64,000 bases of DNA. Source: Pyrrhoderma lamaoense (lineage: Eukaryota; Basidiomycota; Agaricomycetes; Hymenochaetales; Hymenochaetaceae). Below, in pieces: positions 26,553 to 38,060 of this stretch. The notes beneath the pieces are model-generated. The model saw only the letters and a program-made list of their open reading frames with translations, searched no databases and was not told the origin of the DNA. A program made the position numbers and the translations under genes. The stretch is taken from the NCBI GenBank assembly GCA_002794735.1, contig NBAZ01000002.1, positions 2,480,001 through 2,544,000 on the forward strand, read 5' to 3'. Every line of letters starts with the position of its first letter. Positions within the stretch are counted from its first letter, which is position 1.

Positions 26553-27419
26553 TCAACAACAATCACTGAGTCTCTTCTTCCCTCTCGCCTCCTTCAACTT
26601 CCTAGCAAGCTCCATAGTATCCTTATCCCTCGCCTCCTTCCGTTCCCATAACTTGCGCAAAATAGTTTTTCGCGTGTTCCAATGTTCATTAAGAGTCAGT
26701 GTATTGTTATCCCCACTCTTCTCCTGGAATTTAACAGATATAGCTTTTTGGATATTCTTATTCCCTTCTATCCTGAACATTTCTTCAAGAGTTGCTTCTC
26801 TAAGCCATCTATCCTTTCCGTTCATGTCTTCCGTCATTTGTGGGTAATAGAAAGGGTCGACTAAGCCTACTACAGCGCGTTTGTAGTTAGCTTTCTGAGC
26901 TATCTCTTCTAGACGACCCATAGCAATGGCTTTGCGATGTTTTTCTGAGGCGAGGCGGTTGTCTGTACGTATATACGTACACTCGACGCCGTACACTGAG
27001 TGTAGGTAAGACCTGATATCCGTCTTGGTCAGGTTCTGGGTGATTCGAAAAGTAGCTTCGTATGGGTTATAAGCTTTTCCAGGAGGAGTATGGTTCTTAA
27101 CGAGCGTAAAAACGATATTAGGCAAATAAACCCTTTGACCGACGATACGTTCCGTCACCGAACCATCCGCGAGTTTCACCTTTCGGATACCACGTATCCT
27201 ACTTCGGAGAGAGGTACGTGCTACGGGTGGACGGACGAGAGTACGTTTTTCCTCTTTTGACAGAGCACGGTCGGGGATGGGGGTACGTGCAAAATCGTGA
27301 GTTGTTTGGGAACGACGTTCTTGGATTTTCTTTGCTGCTGAAGCAGCTTGTGCGGCGTCTTGGCTTTTTGCGATGGTTGCGTACGCTCGTTGAGCGCGCC
27401 GAAGAACGAGATTTGACAT
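26553..27419 (-). CDS. MRP20: Mitochondrial large-subunit ribosomal protein uL23m
   Basis: A single exon encodes 288 residues starting MSNLVLRRAQRAYATIAKS, a basic presequence. The uL23 core reads RVYLPNIVFTLVKN, AYNPYEATFRITQNLTKTDI and LHSVYGVECTYIRTDNRL, with the family's helix-strand pattern for binding 23S-type rRNA near the exit tunnel. A fungal extension follows (KRAVVGLVDPFYYPQM) and a Lys/Arg/Glu-rich tail. It belongs to the mitochondrial ribosome. Intron absence is unusual beside its neighbours. The divergent neighbour at 27755 also looks mitochondrial. Confidence 0.88.
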   Translation of the reverse strand: MSNLVLRRAQRAYATIAKSQDAAQAASAAKKIQERRSQTTHDFARTPIPDRALSKEEKRTLVRPPVARTSLRSRIRGIRKVKLADGSVTERIVGQRVYLPNIVFTLVKNHTPPGKAYNPYEATFRITQNLTKTDIRSYLHSVYGVECTYIRTDNRLASEKHRKAIAMGRLEEIAQKANYKRAVVGLVDPFYYPQMTEDMNGKDRWLREATLEEMFRIEGNKNIQKAISVKFQEKSGDNNTLTLNEHWNTRKTILRKLWERKEARDKDTMELARKLKEARGKKRLSDCC

Positions 27420-27754
27420 CGTTGGTGAACTGTTTGAGAAGCTTCGGGGGAAGGGCTAGTGATTTTTGAAGTAGTGTTAGAAAAATACATACTTAATTTA
27501 TTGCATTTAATGATAGGTTGCGTGCTGACCTCCTTTGAAAAGTATAAACCCACCTCGAAAGCTCGATTTCTCAACGTTGTCGGCCGCGGGCGGAAAAAGG
27601 TTATGAAAGTCTCAATCCAAAGTCAATAGGAATACCTAGCCGTAAACCCCCAAAAGAAGCAATAACGCCGATCTGTCGATCATTCCCGACAGGGTTCTCA
27701 TGGGCTTGTTTGACTTTCCTTAATATAATACAAGTGTAGAAGTAGAGCTTCATC
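27420..27754. promoter_or_regulatory. Divergent promoter region, uL23m / flavin reductase
   Basis: The two start codons point away from each other with 335 bp between them. Both products appear mitochondrial, so shared control is possible. No named motif is recognised. Confidence 0.4.
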
Positions 27755-28534
27755 ATGCTCTCACTTCACCAAGTGCGATGTACCCAATCACGCGTTATAG
27801 AGAATGGGCTTGGGAGGTATAGGAGATTAATGTCAACAGGGTCAAAAGTCCGTGAACTTGCTACAAAAGACGCGCTTCGAAAGTTACTCCGAGAGACTGC
27901 TCAACCCGTTGCAGTCGTAACGTCTTACTACCCGTTTGGCGGTATAGACTCAGACCCTCTCAACAGCTACACAGACACAAAAAAGTTCCACGGCGCAACG
28001 CTCTCTTCATTCTCCTCAATCGCTCTAGACCCTTACCCTCTTATATCCTTCTCCCTCCGTATTCCCTCTCGAATGGCAACCTCCCTCAAACAACTCTTGC
28101 AAGACAATAAGAAGAACGAATGCACGTCTCCAGACCTGATAGTAAACCTTCTCTCCTCATCCCAATCTTCCGCCGCAACCCACTTCGCCAGAGCAGACCT
28201 CTACCCAGATCCATTCCGAATAACACCGCACACTCTCACAAAAGATGGGTTACCCGTTCTAGACGGTGCACTCGGAGCTCTAACTTGTAAACTCGTATCG
28301 TGTATACCCTTACACACCCTCTGTTCTCCAGAACACCAACGAAACATGAAGGAGGAGGGGGTAGTACAAGAAGAAATAAGAGAAGAGGATACGTCAAACG
28401 GGGGTTTGATATCTGAGTTATTCATCTCACGAGTAATGCGAGTTGAAGCTCCAGGGGTAGTCAAACCTCCAGCGGATCCACATCCTCTATTATACCACCA
28501 TCGAAAATACACAACATCTTATCCTGTCAGCTAA
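27755..28534 (+). CDS. Flavin-reductase-like FMN-binding protein
   Basis: A single exon of 259 residues. The flavin reductase-like domain (split-barrel, FMN binding) runs from about residue 40: RETAQPVAVVTSYYP, then FHGATLSSFSSIALDPYPLISFS and SLKQLLQDNK. The later parts DLIVNLLSSSQ and DGLPVLDGALGALTCKLVS also match the family. Such proteins bind FMN and usually act as NAD(P)H:flavin oxidoreductases or partners of oxygenases; the fungal mitochondrial version is poorly defined. The N-terminus (LSLHQVRCTQSRVIENGLGR) is basic and suits mitochondrial import. A second in-frame ATG (MSTGSKVREL) 25 codons on could make a cytosolic form. The 3' half has an acidic insertion before SELFISRVMRVE. Confidence 0.82.
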   Translation: MLSLHQVRCTQSRVIENGLGRYRRLMSTGSKVRELATKDALRKLLRETAQPVAVVTSYYPFGGIDSDPLNSYTDTKKFHGATLSSFSSIALDPYPLISFSLRIPSRMATSLKQLLQDNKKNECTSPDLIVNLLSSSQSSAATHFARADLYPDPFRITPHTLTKDGLPVLDGALGALTCKLVSCIPLHTLCSPEHQRNMKEEGVVQEEIREEDTSNGGLISELFISRVMRVEAPGVVKPPADPHPLLYHHRKYTTSYPVS

Positions 28535-29169
28535 CTTTTTACTGATTCCTTTCTTCTTTCTCTTTTGGATGTCGTAGGCACGTAGTTCATCTTCCTTACC
28601 CCACGGTAAAGAACACCCTCACTAAATAATTGAGTTTCCCAGAATAGTATGCAGCTGCCTGTTCATATGTTTTTGGATCAGAGCTCAAAAGGAGTTTATC
28701 ATACTATTGAGCCCTATTGATCTCCAAAGGGTATAATTATACACGAAAGCCGAATTAATATTTTTTTCTCTTGGAAAAAGGAGTTAGAAGAGCTAGGATG
28801 TGTCAATAGTTAGAAAGTGAGAAAGAGATGGGGAGGGTACCATAGACATATACAATATCTGAAAATGGGTGGTTAATAATTCTGATAAATCGATAATAAT
28901 GGAGGGGGTGGTGTATTATCTGAGATCTGAAAACGAAAACGAGTAAAAGGCGGGGGAGATAGTAGAAAGGGGAAGAAAATTGATGCAGATTGCCTGGGAG
29001 GAAAGAAGAATATGCTTGTAGTTAGTAAAAGTCGGAAAAAATTGCTTTATCTTGTTCTTGTGGCGCGTAAATGCTTCCTCTCTCTAATTGATATTTGGAA
29101 GGAGAAAAAAATCTACACTTGAAAATTAAAAAAGCGAATTGCTCTCTAGAAAGAAGGAAGAAGGGAATG
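28535..29169. other. Convergent intergenic region
   Basis: Purine-rich and AT-rich sequence between the flavin reductase gene and the oxysterol-binding-protein gene, which end towards each other. No open frame of interest and no RNA gene is seen. Confidence 0.5.
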
Positions 29170-31468
29170 TCATGATTCGCCATCTGTAGATTTGATCTCC
29201 TCTTCTAGTGCTTTTCGACCTTCTTCAGTTAGCTTCGGGATACCCGAGGAAATGTCTTTCTCGAAGTATGCGGGGGTGTGGCTGGAAAACATGACCAGAA
29301 AGCATTAGTAAACACAAAAAAGGAATTAAGGAGTGACATTACTGACTCCTCGCCTTTACGTTTCCTCTCTGCAGCCCTGTCTCGTTGACGCTGCTCAATA
29401 GAATGCTTATGCCGAGTTGCCTCACTATATTCCTTAGACAAAAGCTTGTTCGTCACATTCTCCCACAATTTCCTACTCTCATACGCATGTTGTTTATCCA
29501 ATGGACGCACTCGTTTCGGAATAACGAGCAAAGGAGTCAAGTCTAGTAGAACAGCCTGTTCAGAAGAGTCTGGTCGCCTCCAACGAACAACTCCTCTCCA
29601 TGAACCTTCAAATAAGGCAACTATATGTTGCTTAGGTACGTGTTTAACCTTTGTCCACTCCTCGTGTTGCGTCTCGCCTTCTATATAGGTATGAATCACA
29701 CCTTCTACAGCGAATTTAGGCCCTGCTATCCATGGCTAAAATGAAAAAAAGAAAATAAGCATTTCCAAAATCAATTTCGCTCATCAAGACTGAATAGAAA
29801 AGAAAAAAAGAGGTATTTTAATCATAAACCAAAAAATAACCGCACCTCTTCCTTATACTCAATAATAGTCCTCAACTGTTCCTTTCCTTTCCCTTTTCCA
29901 TCCGACTGAGAGCATGTGATAATCGTTGACTCCCCAACAGTAACATAAAAGCTTCCGCGCAGCATCCCATTCACCATCGCGATAGGATGGGTAATCTGGT
30001 ACTGTTCACCCTCTCCATGCCCAGACTGGATTTGGATAAAGATACCCTTGTTTTGCGAGCCCGGCGCGACACGTACCCCAGTTCCTGATACACGTGCGCT
30101 GATCTGGTCTATACCCATAAGCGCCACTCCACGAGTGGGGCAAGAGGCATAATATGCACTTATAGGTGGATGATGAGATATTTGCTCGGTGAGGAAGGCG
30201 ACTCGAACGTATTCTGAAGCTGTTGGGTCTCCAGAGGAACTTGTACCAGATTCGAAAGAACCACCTCCAAGGCTAATGTTTGATACTTGAGCGGCGAGAT
30301 TACCTTCTACAGCAGCCGCACCCTCCCCGTTCCTAGTAACAGATCCAGTAGAACTGGTGTTTGTCATAGGTACTGCCTTGGGCGAAGCGGGTCCCGCGGA
30401 CTTGGGCAACGGAGTAGCGCGTGCGGTAGCAAAGTCGAATATGGATGTACGCTTCGAGCTTGTAGCACTCTTCGCCGACCGAAGAGAGAACGTACTCTCA
30501 TCCTTAGGTCCTTTTCCGAACACAGCGGAAGAAGATGGAGAAGTGATATGTTGCCGATGGATGGGTCCTTGGCTTGGATCAGATGGGTATTCTATAGGAA
30601 GTACATCCCAGTGTGCTCGAAAGTGTTCGCCGAGAACGGAGTTGTACGGCTTGACAACTTTTCCTCGCTGCAATCAACGGTTCGATTGAGTGTCAAGTTT
30701 CACGTATAGGCGCGAGAAAGCCAAGAGAAAGACAAGAAACGTACGATGAACTTTAGGTCTTTTGTGAATGTAAAGCGGATGACCGCTAACATCCGCTCAA
30801 ATGGATCATTAGAGTCATTAATACTAATTATAGGGGAAAGCTTTTGTTAACTCCGACATGCTTTTAAATCCCTGGTTCTTGTGAGGTGTTTCAAGAAGAA
30901 TAACACGTACGAGACAAACAAATCAGGTCTATCTAGGTAGTGCCAATACTCCAGATTAGGTATAGGTTCTAACAGAGAAGCAGGGAGTGAGAGACGCCTT
31001 TCCAATGGTAAGAGACAGCAGCGAAATAATCGATAGACAAATGGTCAGATATAGAAACGAGTCAATCAGTCAGTCAGTCGAGTCTTTAGCCATCGAACTA
31101 AGAAAGAAAGGTACGCGCGCTCCGTATACAAAAGAAGGTAGATAAATAAGTAGGGCAAAGATAGGAGAGGGGGGGGGGGGTATTGTGAATGAAGAGTGCA
31201 AGCAAGCAAAGGGATGCAGAGTATGATGTTATTTTATTACATACATAGCAGCAAGATCCTTGACACCCAAGCAACGTTTGAGCAACTGTACGATCATCTT
31301 CAACTTCCCACCTTCACTCGTCTCACCACTATCAGGTAACTCAGTAGCAGCGGCTAACTCGGCCTCAGCTGATTCTGGATTGCTCTCGTCTACTACCACA
31401 GGTTTCGTTTCTCCCTCATCTGTAAGAGGGGCGATTGAGGTAGATGCTGGTTTCGGGGTAGACGTCAT
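29170..31468 (-). CDS. Oxysterol-binding protein (OSBP/Osh family)
   Basis: This is a lipid-transfer protein of the ORP family, which moves sterols or phosphatidylserine against PI4P at membrane contacts. The hallmark EQISHHPPISAYY is present. Upstream exons read KMIVQLLKRCLGV, RLSLPASLLEPIPNLEYW, NDSNDPFERMLAVIRF and KPYNSVLGEHFRAHWDVLP. Downstream come TIIEYKEE, PWIAGPKFAVEGVI and the C-terminal KHSIEQRQRDRAAERKRKG helix. There is no PH or ankyrin domain, so it is a short, Kes1/Osh4-like form. A Ser/Thr/Gly-rich insertion of about 140 residues separates GEHFRAHW from the SHHPP block. Intron 1 (about 240 nt) carries a 12-G tract at 31169-31180. Exact substrate is not readable. Confidence 0.88.
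31169..31180. repeat. G12 homopolymer in OSBP intron 1
   Basis: Twelve consecutive G on the plus strand lie inside the inferred first intron of the oxysterol-binding-protein gene, where the transcript would read C12 upstream of the acceptor. Such runs are length-variable. Confidence 0.7.
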
Positions 31469-32281
31469 CGTTTCTGTGTATCGTAGTTGTAAAGATAGTT
31501 ATAAGTTGTTTAGTATCCCTTTGAAAGAGACCTGGTTATGCCGAGGTCAATTCGTACCTTGGTAATAGCTATCCTAAGAACAACGTAAAATAACCAAGCG
31601 GAGATGAGCGGAGAAATAAAGGAAGAAGGGGTCGTTGCGGTTTCGTATGTGAGAGACTTCCTGTTTCGTCGTAGTCAATTCGTCGTCGTCGTCGATGATG
31701 GTGGTAATGATAAAATGTTAAGGCGAAGAAAGGAAGAAAAATGGGGGGAGGAGGAAAGGAAAGGAGGGAGGAAAGGGATGAATGGAAAGGTTCAATAGGC
31801 GGGGGGTTGATATATAGTAAGTCCAATGTAAATCAATGTAAATAGCCAGCAATCAACAACTAACACACTAGTCAGTAGCACTATTACATTCTTGGCAGAT
31901 GCACTTTGCCGCGCATTGACCTAGTTAAGCATCTTCTCCGCAGTGAGGAGTGAGAATATGCTTAAGAAGGAGGCTATGCTTCCACAAAGCCAGATCATTA
32001 ATGTTAATATCAATATGATTCTATATCTCATTTTCAATTCATTGCGATACAGTTGCAGTGCAGTGAGTGCGCATTTTGGATATCAGATTACATCATTGTC
32101 TAATGAACAGTAAAGGCAGAGTGAAAAAATAGAAGTGAGAAATGAAGGAATGAAAAAGAAATTTAGTCACACTATAGTTAATTACACTATAGTAATGCAT
32201 AGAATAGCACAAACAGAGAAGGGGAGAGAGAAAAATAAAAACAAAACTCCGGTTGTCGTGGAAAGTTGTTGAACACCTTTG
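31469..32281. other. Intergenic region between OSBP start and POL1 end
   Basis: Holds the promoter of the oxysterol-binding-protein gene and the POL1 3' region. Open frames are antisense or low-complexity. A GTC/GAC trinucleotide-rich stretch lies near 31666-31700. No gene is supported. Confidence 0.5.
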
Positions 32282-35200
32282 TTATAATTTCATAAATGAA
32301 AATAGATTACCAAGTTCAACCCATCTCCTCCCACAATTGTCCAGATATTTATTCACAATGTCATTCATTGCATCCAGCAACTGCTTGTTGTTTATAACAA
32401 TTCCTTGCATCGCTGTACAACATGTCAGTTATCATTCTAATTCCGACACCTAATCTTTACAAATAAGATTGAACTAAAATACTTACTGTTATTATATTTT
32501 GGTGCCTTCTCTATTTTTTTTGAATCCACAAGAGATGAGAAGTACATCAACTGATTGTAAAGCTGGCTATCCGAATACTGTCAAGAATAACAAGAAAAGT
32601 ATGTCTCTATCAAACATCTCCATTTCAAGTTATACTATAAAAAGTATACCCACCTCAAATGTGACAGTGCCTTTACAACCTGGCCTAAGGCACCGACGTC
32701 CGTATACACTCATCATCTTAGTACGGTTACGGCACGTTGGATCATCGCAAATTGTCCACCCTTCATAATACTTGTTAATGTAATCTCTAATCTGACTCTC
32801 GAGCTGCAAGCACATGCTCTTTCCGTTCAGAGGTGCACCGCAATCAATCGCACCGCATATTGGTCCCTTAGGGTGTAATATCGAAGTCTAGAGCAATGGC
32901 GAAAAATAATTTTTTGTTTAAATATTCGTAAGTTAGGTAATCGCCGACCCAAAAGAATGGAAAAGAAGAAAGAAGGAGGATGGAGAGAAGGGGTCCAAAT
33001 AAAGATAATCAGAAGAAAAGGAAGTGGAAGTGGAGAAGCTGATTCAGTTGAGAGAGTAAACTTACAGATCGCTCCGAAACGTGCGTAAACGGCATGCATC
33101 CTTCACAATGACGGCATCTGATAGACAATGGTTCACAATCTTTAAACCGGATGCTGTCAGGCATTTGCGATTCAAGTGTCCCAAATACTCGTTCACTCGT
33201 TTCGCTCCCGACATACGATCGGTAACGTCCTGGATCAAGGCCAAGGCATTCCGCTAAACGTGCCCTGTCTGTACCCTCTATGGGGTCACAAAGACGTTCA
33301 ATCGGAGGTAACACTTGTTGAGAAAGATAAAATTCATAATCTCCAGACATTAGATTAGCATCAAATCTTATCAAGTGGGTGAAGCTTGATCAATGGTATC
33401 TCACCTATCTGAAGTGAACCATGACCCCTTCTAATTTCATCAGGATGGAACGCTTTGTCCGCTTGACTATGCTTAGATGGATCACTTCCATCACTTGTAC
33501 AAAAGATGTAAGGAATAACATCGCCAGCGCGAGCAGACTGTCCCTTTTGTTTCATGCGCAAAGCTACAGTAACATGTGGCTGACTCTTTGCATCTGGATA
33601 ATCTTCCGGATTTTTTCCCAATCGCTGAAAGTGTATATGAGATATCCGTAGCACTTTGTTTACAAAGCTATAGTTACCTTGAAGATGATAAACTCCTCTA
33701 ATCCGATTTTTCCAGAGCGTACACCTTCTCCTATTGTACTTAGATACTCATGAATTTTCTCTATGACCACTTCCGTGGCCTCTCCAGACAGTATTTGGTT
33801 GATAACATATCTTCAAGTAAAACGGATGTAAGAAAAGGATGTAATAATCAATCCTTTTTGAATGCTTACTGCGAAACTGTCTTGGATAGAGCACAGTATT
33901 CTCGACGCTTCATATCAAGACCCTTCACTTCTACAGAAGTACGATTTTCATCTTCCATCTTGACAGCAGCGTATTTTTTCTTCTGTAAAAGAAGAAGACG
34001 CTGGAAAACACCGTCCAAATCGATTTCAAGAAGCTTGTACTGTTCGTTGACCTGTCTCTTGAACTCAGCAGAAATCTTCAGCGCTTCAGCGAAGTCCGTA
34101 ACATTTGAATTCACAAAGACCGAGTCTGTGTCACCATAAACAACCTGTTATAATACATTTATTAGACCTTATTGAAGATAGATTTGCCAAGTGTTCTTAC
34201 ATCAAGCTGTAGACTCTCGGCTAATTCACGAGTATGAGTGAGAATCTCGCGACCCTTGAAAGTTGTGAGGGCAGCAAGTGGGCGAGCATAGAACCTTGAG
34301 TACTCGAATCCAAGACATCCATACATACTGTTCGCAGTGAGCTTAAGAGCTTGTTGCTTGATATCATACTATTTCAACGGACGTCAGCTACTGACCCCAC
34401 ATTCTAAGTAAAAGCCTGGTCCTACCTGCAGTCTCTTAGCTTGAGATATCGAACGATCTTTCATCAAGCTTTTTACTTGTCGTCGTCTGTTTACGAGTGT
34501 AGCAATAAGTCTTGGAAGTACACCCTGAGGAACCTCTGGAGCAGGTGGTTCAGGTATCTTCTCTTCTCCATCCTAAATATAGGGGACGAATATGAGAATA
34601 TGGAAATAGTGATAGCTAAATTGGTTTACCTCGCTCTCTACTCTCTCCACGGTAGTAAAGTCGATATTATATTCTTGAATAATACTCGGATAAAGAGAGT
34701 TGAAATCCATAACAAGAATGTATTTATCCCAAAGACCTCGTTTCGGTTCAAACACCAAACCACCCTTGTATTTGTCCTTCTTGTTTTTCGATGTCGTCTC
34801 AGCGGCTGCATTACCCTCCTCAGCTTCAGCTTTAACGGCTGCAGCAGATTTCTTTCCCCACGTCTTGTCTGGGCAGATATATTTGAGGCGATGAAACTCG
34901 TGCAAAAGAATATATTCATTCCTTTCAGCGCGTCCACCATTTAGTGTTTTGTTCCTGAGAATCTATTAGTGTGACTATGAGATTAGCGAAATAGTGCACC
35001 ATACCATGCATTCCCAGCAAGATTAGTAAGTTGTCTTGTCAAAGGAAGGATCTGCACACTTGCTGCAATGGCCATCTGATAGTGAGCATCCATTTCGCAG
35101 TGTCGTACGAAAGTCAAGAGTCGATCGGGTGAAGCGACACTACTGTCGAAATAGTTTGCCACTTCATCGGGGTCAATCTCTTGGCGCTCAAGCTTCAGGT

Positions 35201-37779
35201 GTGTCATACACATCTCCGTCAGGGACCAGGTTGTTGAGGATATCATACCCTATGTTCAGAGAATTTTGAATACCCACCCAATAACGCGAAGTGTTGATTG
35301 TAAGCATACCTTTGCTCCGTCACTAGCGAGGTCGCACAAGAGCCTTCCACTCAAAAACCTTATATTTGTCCCTTGCTTTCCGATATTTGGCCACCTACTC
35401 CTTCTAAATCTTCCTATTCTCGACCAATTATCTGCTTTGAGATCACGCATTCGAGTCAAAAGTACATCCAAGGAGACTCCCAAAAATTCATGACCAACGA
35501 TAACATCAGGATCAGTCTTGTAAATTGTAACTGAAAGTCATATTAGTAAATTTGGGAGATACTCTAGAAGTGATGTGAGAAGATCATTACCAAGTAGACG
35601 ATTAAGCAGCACCCTTTCGTTTGCTTCTGCAGAGATAAGGCCCATCTTGTTTGACTGAGCTGCAGCCTGGAATTTGGGGGGGAATTTGTCTAATGGTCTA
35701 ACCAGAGTGTGTACAGAACAAGGGAGCTGATCTGGAGGAATTGGGTCTTCAATATCCACTATAGAAGGATAAGTTGACTATTAGAGATGCAGGCTCATCC
35801 AGATATCACCATACTCACGATTTGACCACGTCCTTGAGGTCACACATACGATTTCACGTTTGTTTTCCTTGTAATTGACTATTGTTCGCACACTCAGACT
35901 CATGATAGTCAATGGTGGAGTTTCCTTTGGTGCATCAGGGTCTGCATCAGAGAACGGATTTATGTCCTTTGGATCGGACACAACGGCTTCAAATTTACAC
36001 CAGGAGATCTGATAAAAAGGGTTAACTCAGATATAGTTGGGCCAATAATGATCACAAACCCCTTTGTGCTCGATGTGAGGTTTCTTGATTTCCAACCAAC
36101 AAGGCCCCATTATCTTGCGTTTTAGCACCAGAAGCTCGAAGGCGCTTGTTTTCGTTCCAAATATTTTTGCAATATTTGGACTCGTTGTATGTTCAGCGAT
36201 CTGGTGCTCTAAATTCAGAGGTTAGTACAGAATTTAATTCTAGAACAGACTTCCTACCGGTGAATGGATATATAACTTTCATCCATTTAGTCTCAGACGT
36301 AGGTACATCTGGGTCACCAAAGGCATATTTTCGCTTGACAAATTTTGCCTTGAATGACTTAATTCCAGCTTGTTTACGTATCGCATCAAAGTCAGAGTGT
36401 ATGTCCTTCAGACTTGGGACGATATCCGTTTCATATCCGTCCTCTAGAAGAAAGAAGAAGAAGAAGAAGTGGTTAGTGCTTAGAATGAATAATTCGTGTT
36501 ACTATCCAAACGCACCTATCCGCTTCTCTCGAGGAAGTAGGAAAAGGTTCCTTTCAAGATTTTCAACTGATATGCAACAGCTAATCCAGGTCTGGGATGC
36601 TTTGTCCTTCAATTTACCGATAAAATGTAATTTACCATCCTGTTCTAAATAGTCAATCCAGAAGAATCTCAGTGATCCGTCCTCTTCAAGTGCATCAATG
36701 TTTGAAGAGTTGACATTTGCAGATGAAGATTTCGCTAGGGGACCTAAAGACTCCTCGACATTGACCTTTAACGAGGCGTGAACATTTAACCATGAGGGAG
36801 CCTCTTCTTTCTTTACATCAACAACAGGCCCTTTCCCCTTCTGAGCTTCAGATGCAATGGTGGGTAATTTCGGTTCATCAATTTCCATTTTTACTTTATC
36901 TATCTGTGCTTTGATATCTTCCTCATCCATAGCAAAATCATCCATGTCAAAATTATCGAAGTCATCAGCGGAGGCGGAACTAGTTTCGACATTAAAATTT
37001 TCCAGCTTCGTCACCGCAGGAGTTACGTCTGGGTCATCCTTTCGAGCTCTTTTGAATGGACTCGCATTACGACCAAAGTCGTCACTAGACACATCTAAGA
37101 AGTCTTCAATTTGCCCGTCTGAAGACGTATCCGCATATGCATCATCGTTTATTCGATAAGCTTCATAATTCTCCACGTCCGATGAAGGTGGAAGCGAGTC
37201 TTCGCGCGGCTTTCGTTTGCGAGAGTTAGAGGAGGTACCCACTATCACGTTCGTATCTATACCCCCAAGTAATGATGCCATGAAGTCCTCTTCATTAGCT
37301 GCAGATGGTTTTGGTTTGTAGTCATTGAAGGTTGCAGCTGGTATTGGAGGAGGTGCTGGCTTTGTTTTAGCAGTTTTGTTCTTTTTCTTGGCTAAAGCAA
37401 TAATCAGTCACAGCGGGTTTATTAAAACAAGAATAAAATCTTACCTTTCGGTTTAATCTCCTCGTCCGATTCTAAGGCTCCTTGATCATCTCCCCAGTCG
37501 TCCATACCGTTATCAGCATAACCGTCAACCCCATCATCGACAATGAAGTCATCGCGTTGTAGTCTTCCCTTCACTATGGATTTATACTGGTCCTCATCTA
37601 CCTCATCATATAGAGTTTCCTCTTCTTCTTGCTAAAGAGATATTTAGTTATCTTGGGAAGCAGCTATGTGAGACGCGTTTGACGCGTCTTACCTTCCAGT
37701 TCCTGCCCCCGCCTTCCCTTGCACGCTTGTATTGAGCTAACCTATCTAGTTTCGAGGCCCTATTACGACGGTCTGACAT
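32282..37779 (-). CDS. POL1: DNA polymerase alpha catalytic subunit
   Basis: This family-B polymerase starts Okazaki fragments with primase in the nucleus. The N-terminus [19 protein letters not shown] starts at 37779, followed by an acidic region with [16 protein letters not shown] sequence that contacts Ctf4/POL12 in yeast. Conserved polymerase blocks are visible: region [20 protein letters not shown], region III around [19 protein letters not shown], region [13 protein letters not shown]. The C-terminal zinc modules read [12 protein letters not shown] with CGAIDCG, and [11 protein letters not shown] with RCLRPGCKG. The protein ends in [14 protein letters not shown]. The gene has many short introns and probably about 1,450 residues. 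A C7 run at 35677-35683 reads in frame (DKFPPKF). Four ACGCGT boxes surround the start, fitting G1/S control by MBF. Confidence 0.95.
37673..37687. promoter_or_regulatory. Two MluI cell-cycle boxes in POL1 intron 1
   Basis: ACGCGT occurs at 37673-37678 and 37682-37687, within the first 20 nt after the 5' splice site of POL1 intron 1. ACGCGT is the MCB element bound by MBF in yeasts. Binding here is inferred from the match and the gene's identity. Confidence 0.6.
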
Positions 37780-37802
37780 GGTGTTAATTGTAAGGGATCA
37801 AG

Positions 37803-37838
37803 ACGCGTCGAGTCTGTTATATTACGCGCCTCACGCGT
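37803..37838. promoter_or_regulatory. MCB cluster upstream of POL1
   Basis: ACGCGT occurs at 37803-37808 and 37833-37838, with the near match ACGCGC at 37824-37829, only 24-59 bp upstream of the POL1 ATG and inside the 281-bp divergent promoter shared with the DCR2-like gene. MCB elements drive POL1 at G1/S in budding yeast. Confidence 0.65.
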
Positions 37839-38060
37839 GTGTGATACTTCGTGATGGCCCCTTTTGGAAGTTGCGGATCCTGCAATGTCGTTTTGGTAGC
37901 TGATTCAATAATACTAACATTACTCATGAACAGTATTATACTACCGTGTCATTCCATCTAGGCAATAATAGCTTGCAAATTTCAGGATTATTTTATATCC
38001 AAACATAATACTGGCCTGACCCGGGCGAGCTAGGCTATCTCACTCTTGAGTGGCTCATTC

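Noticed and set aside
30287..30709. 140-codon plus-strand frame
   Set aside because: Antisense shadow of the oxysterol-binding-protein gene; the minus strand carries the SHHPP signature.
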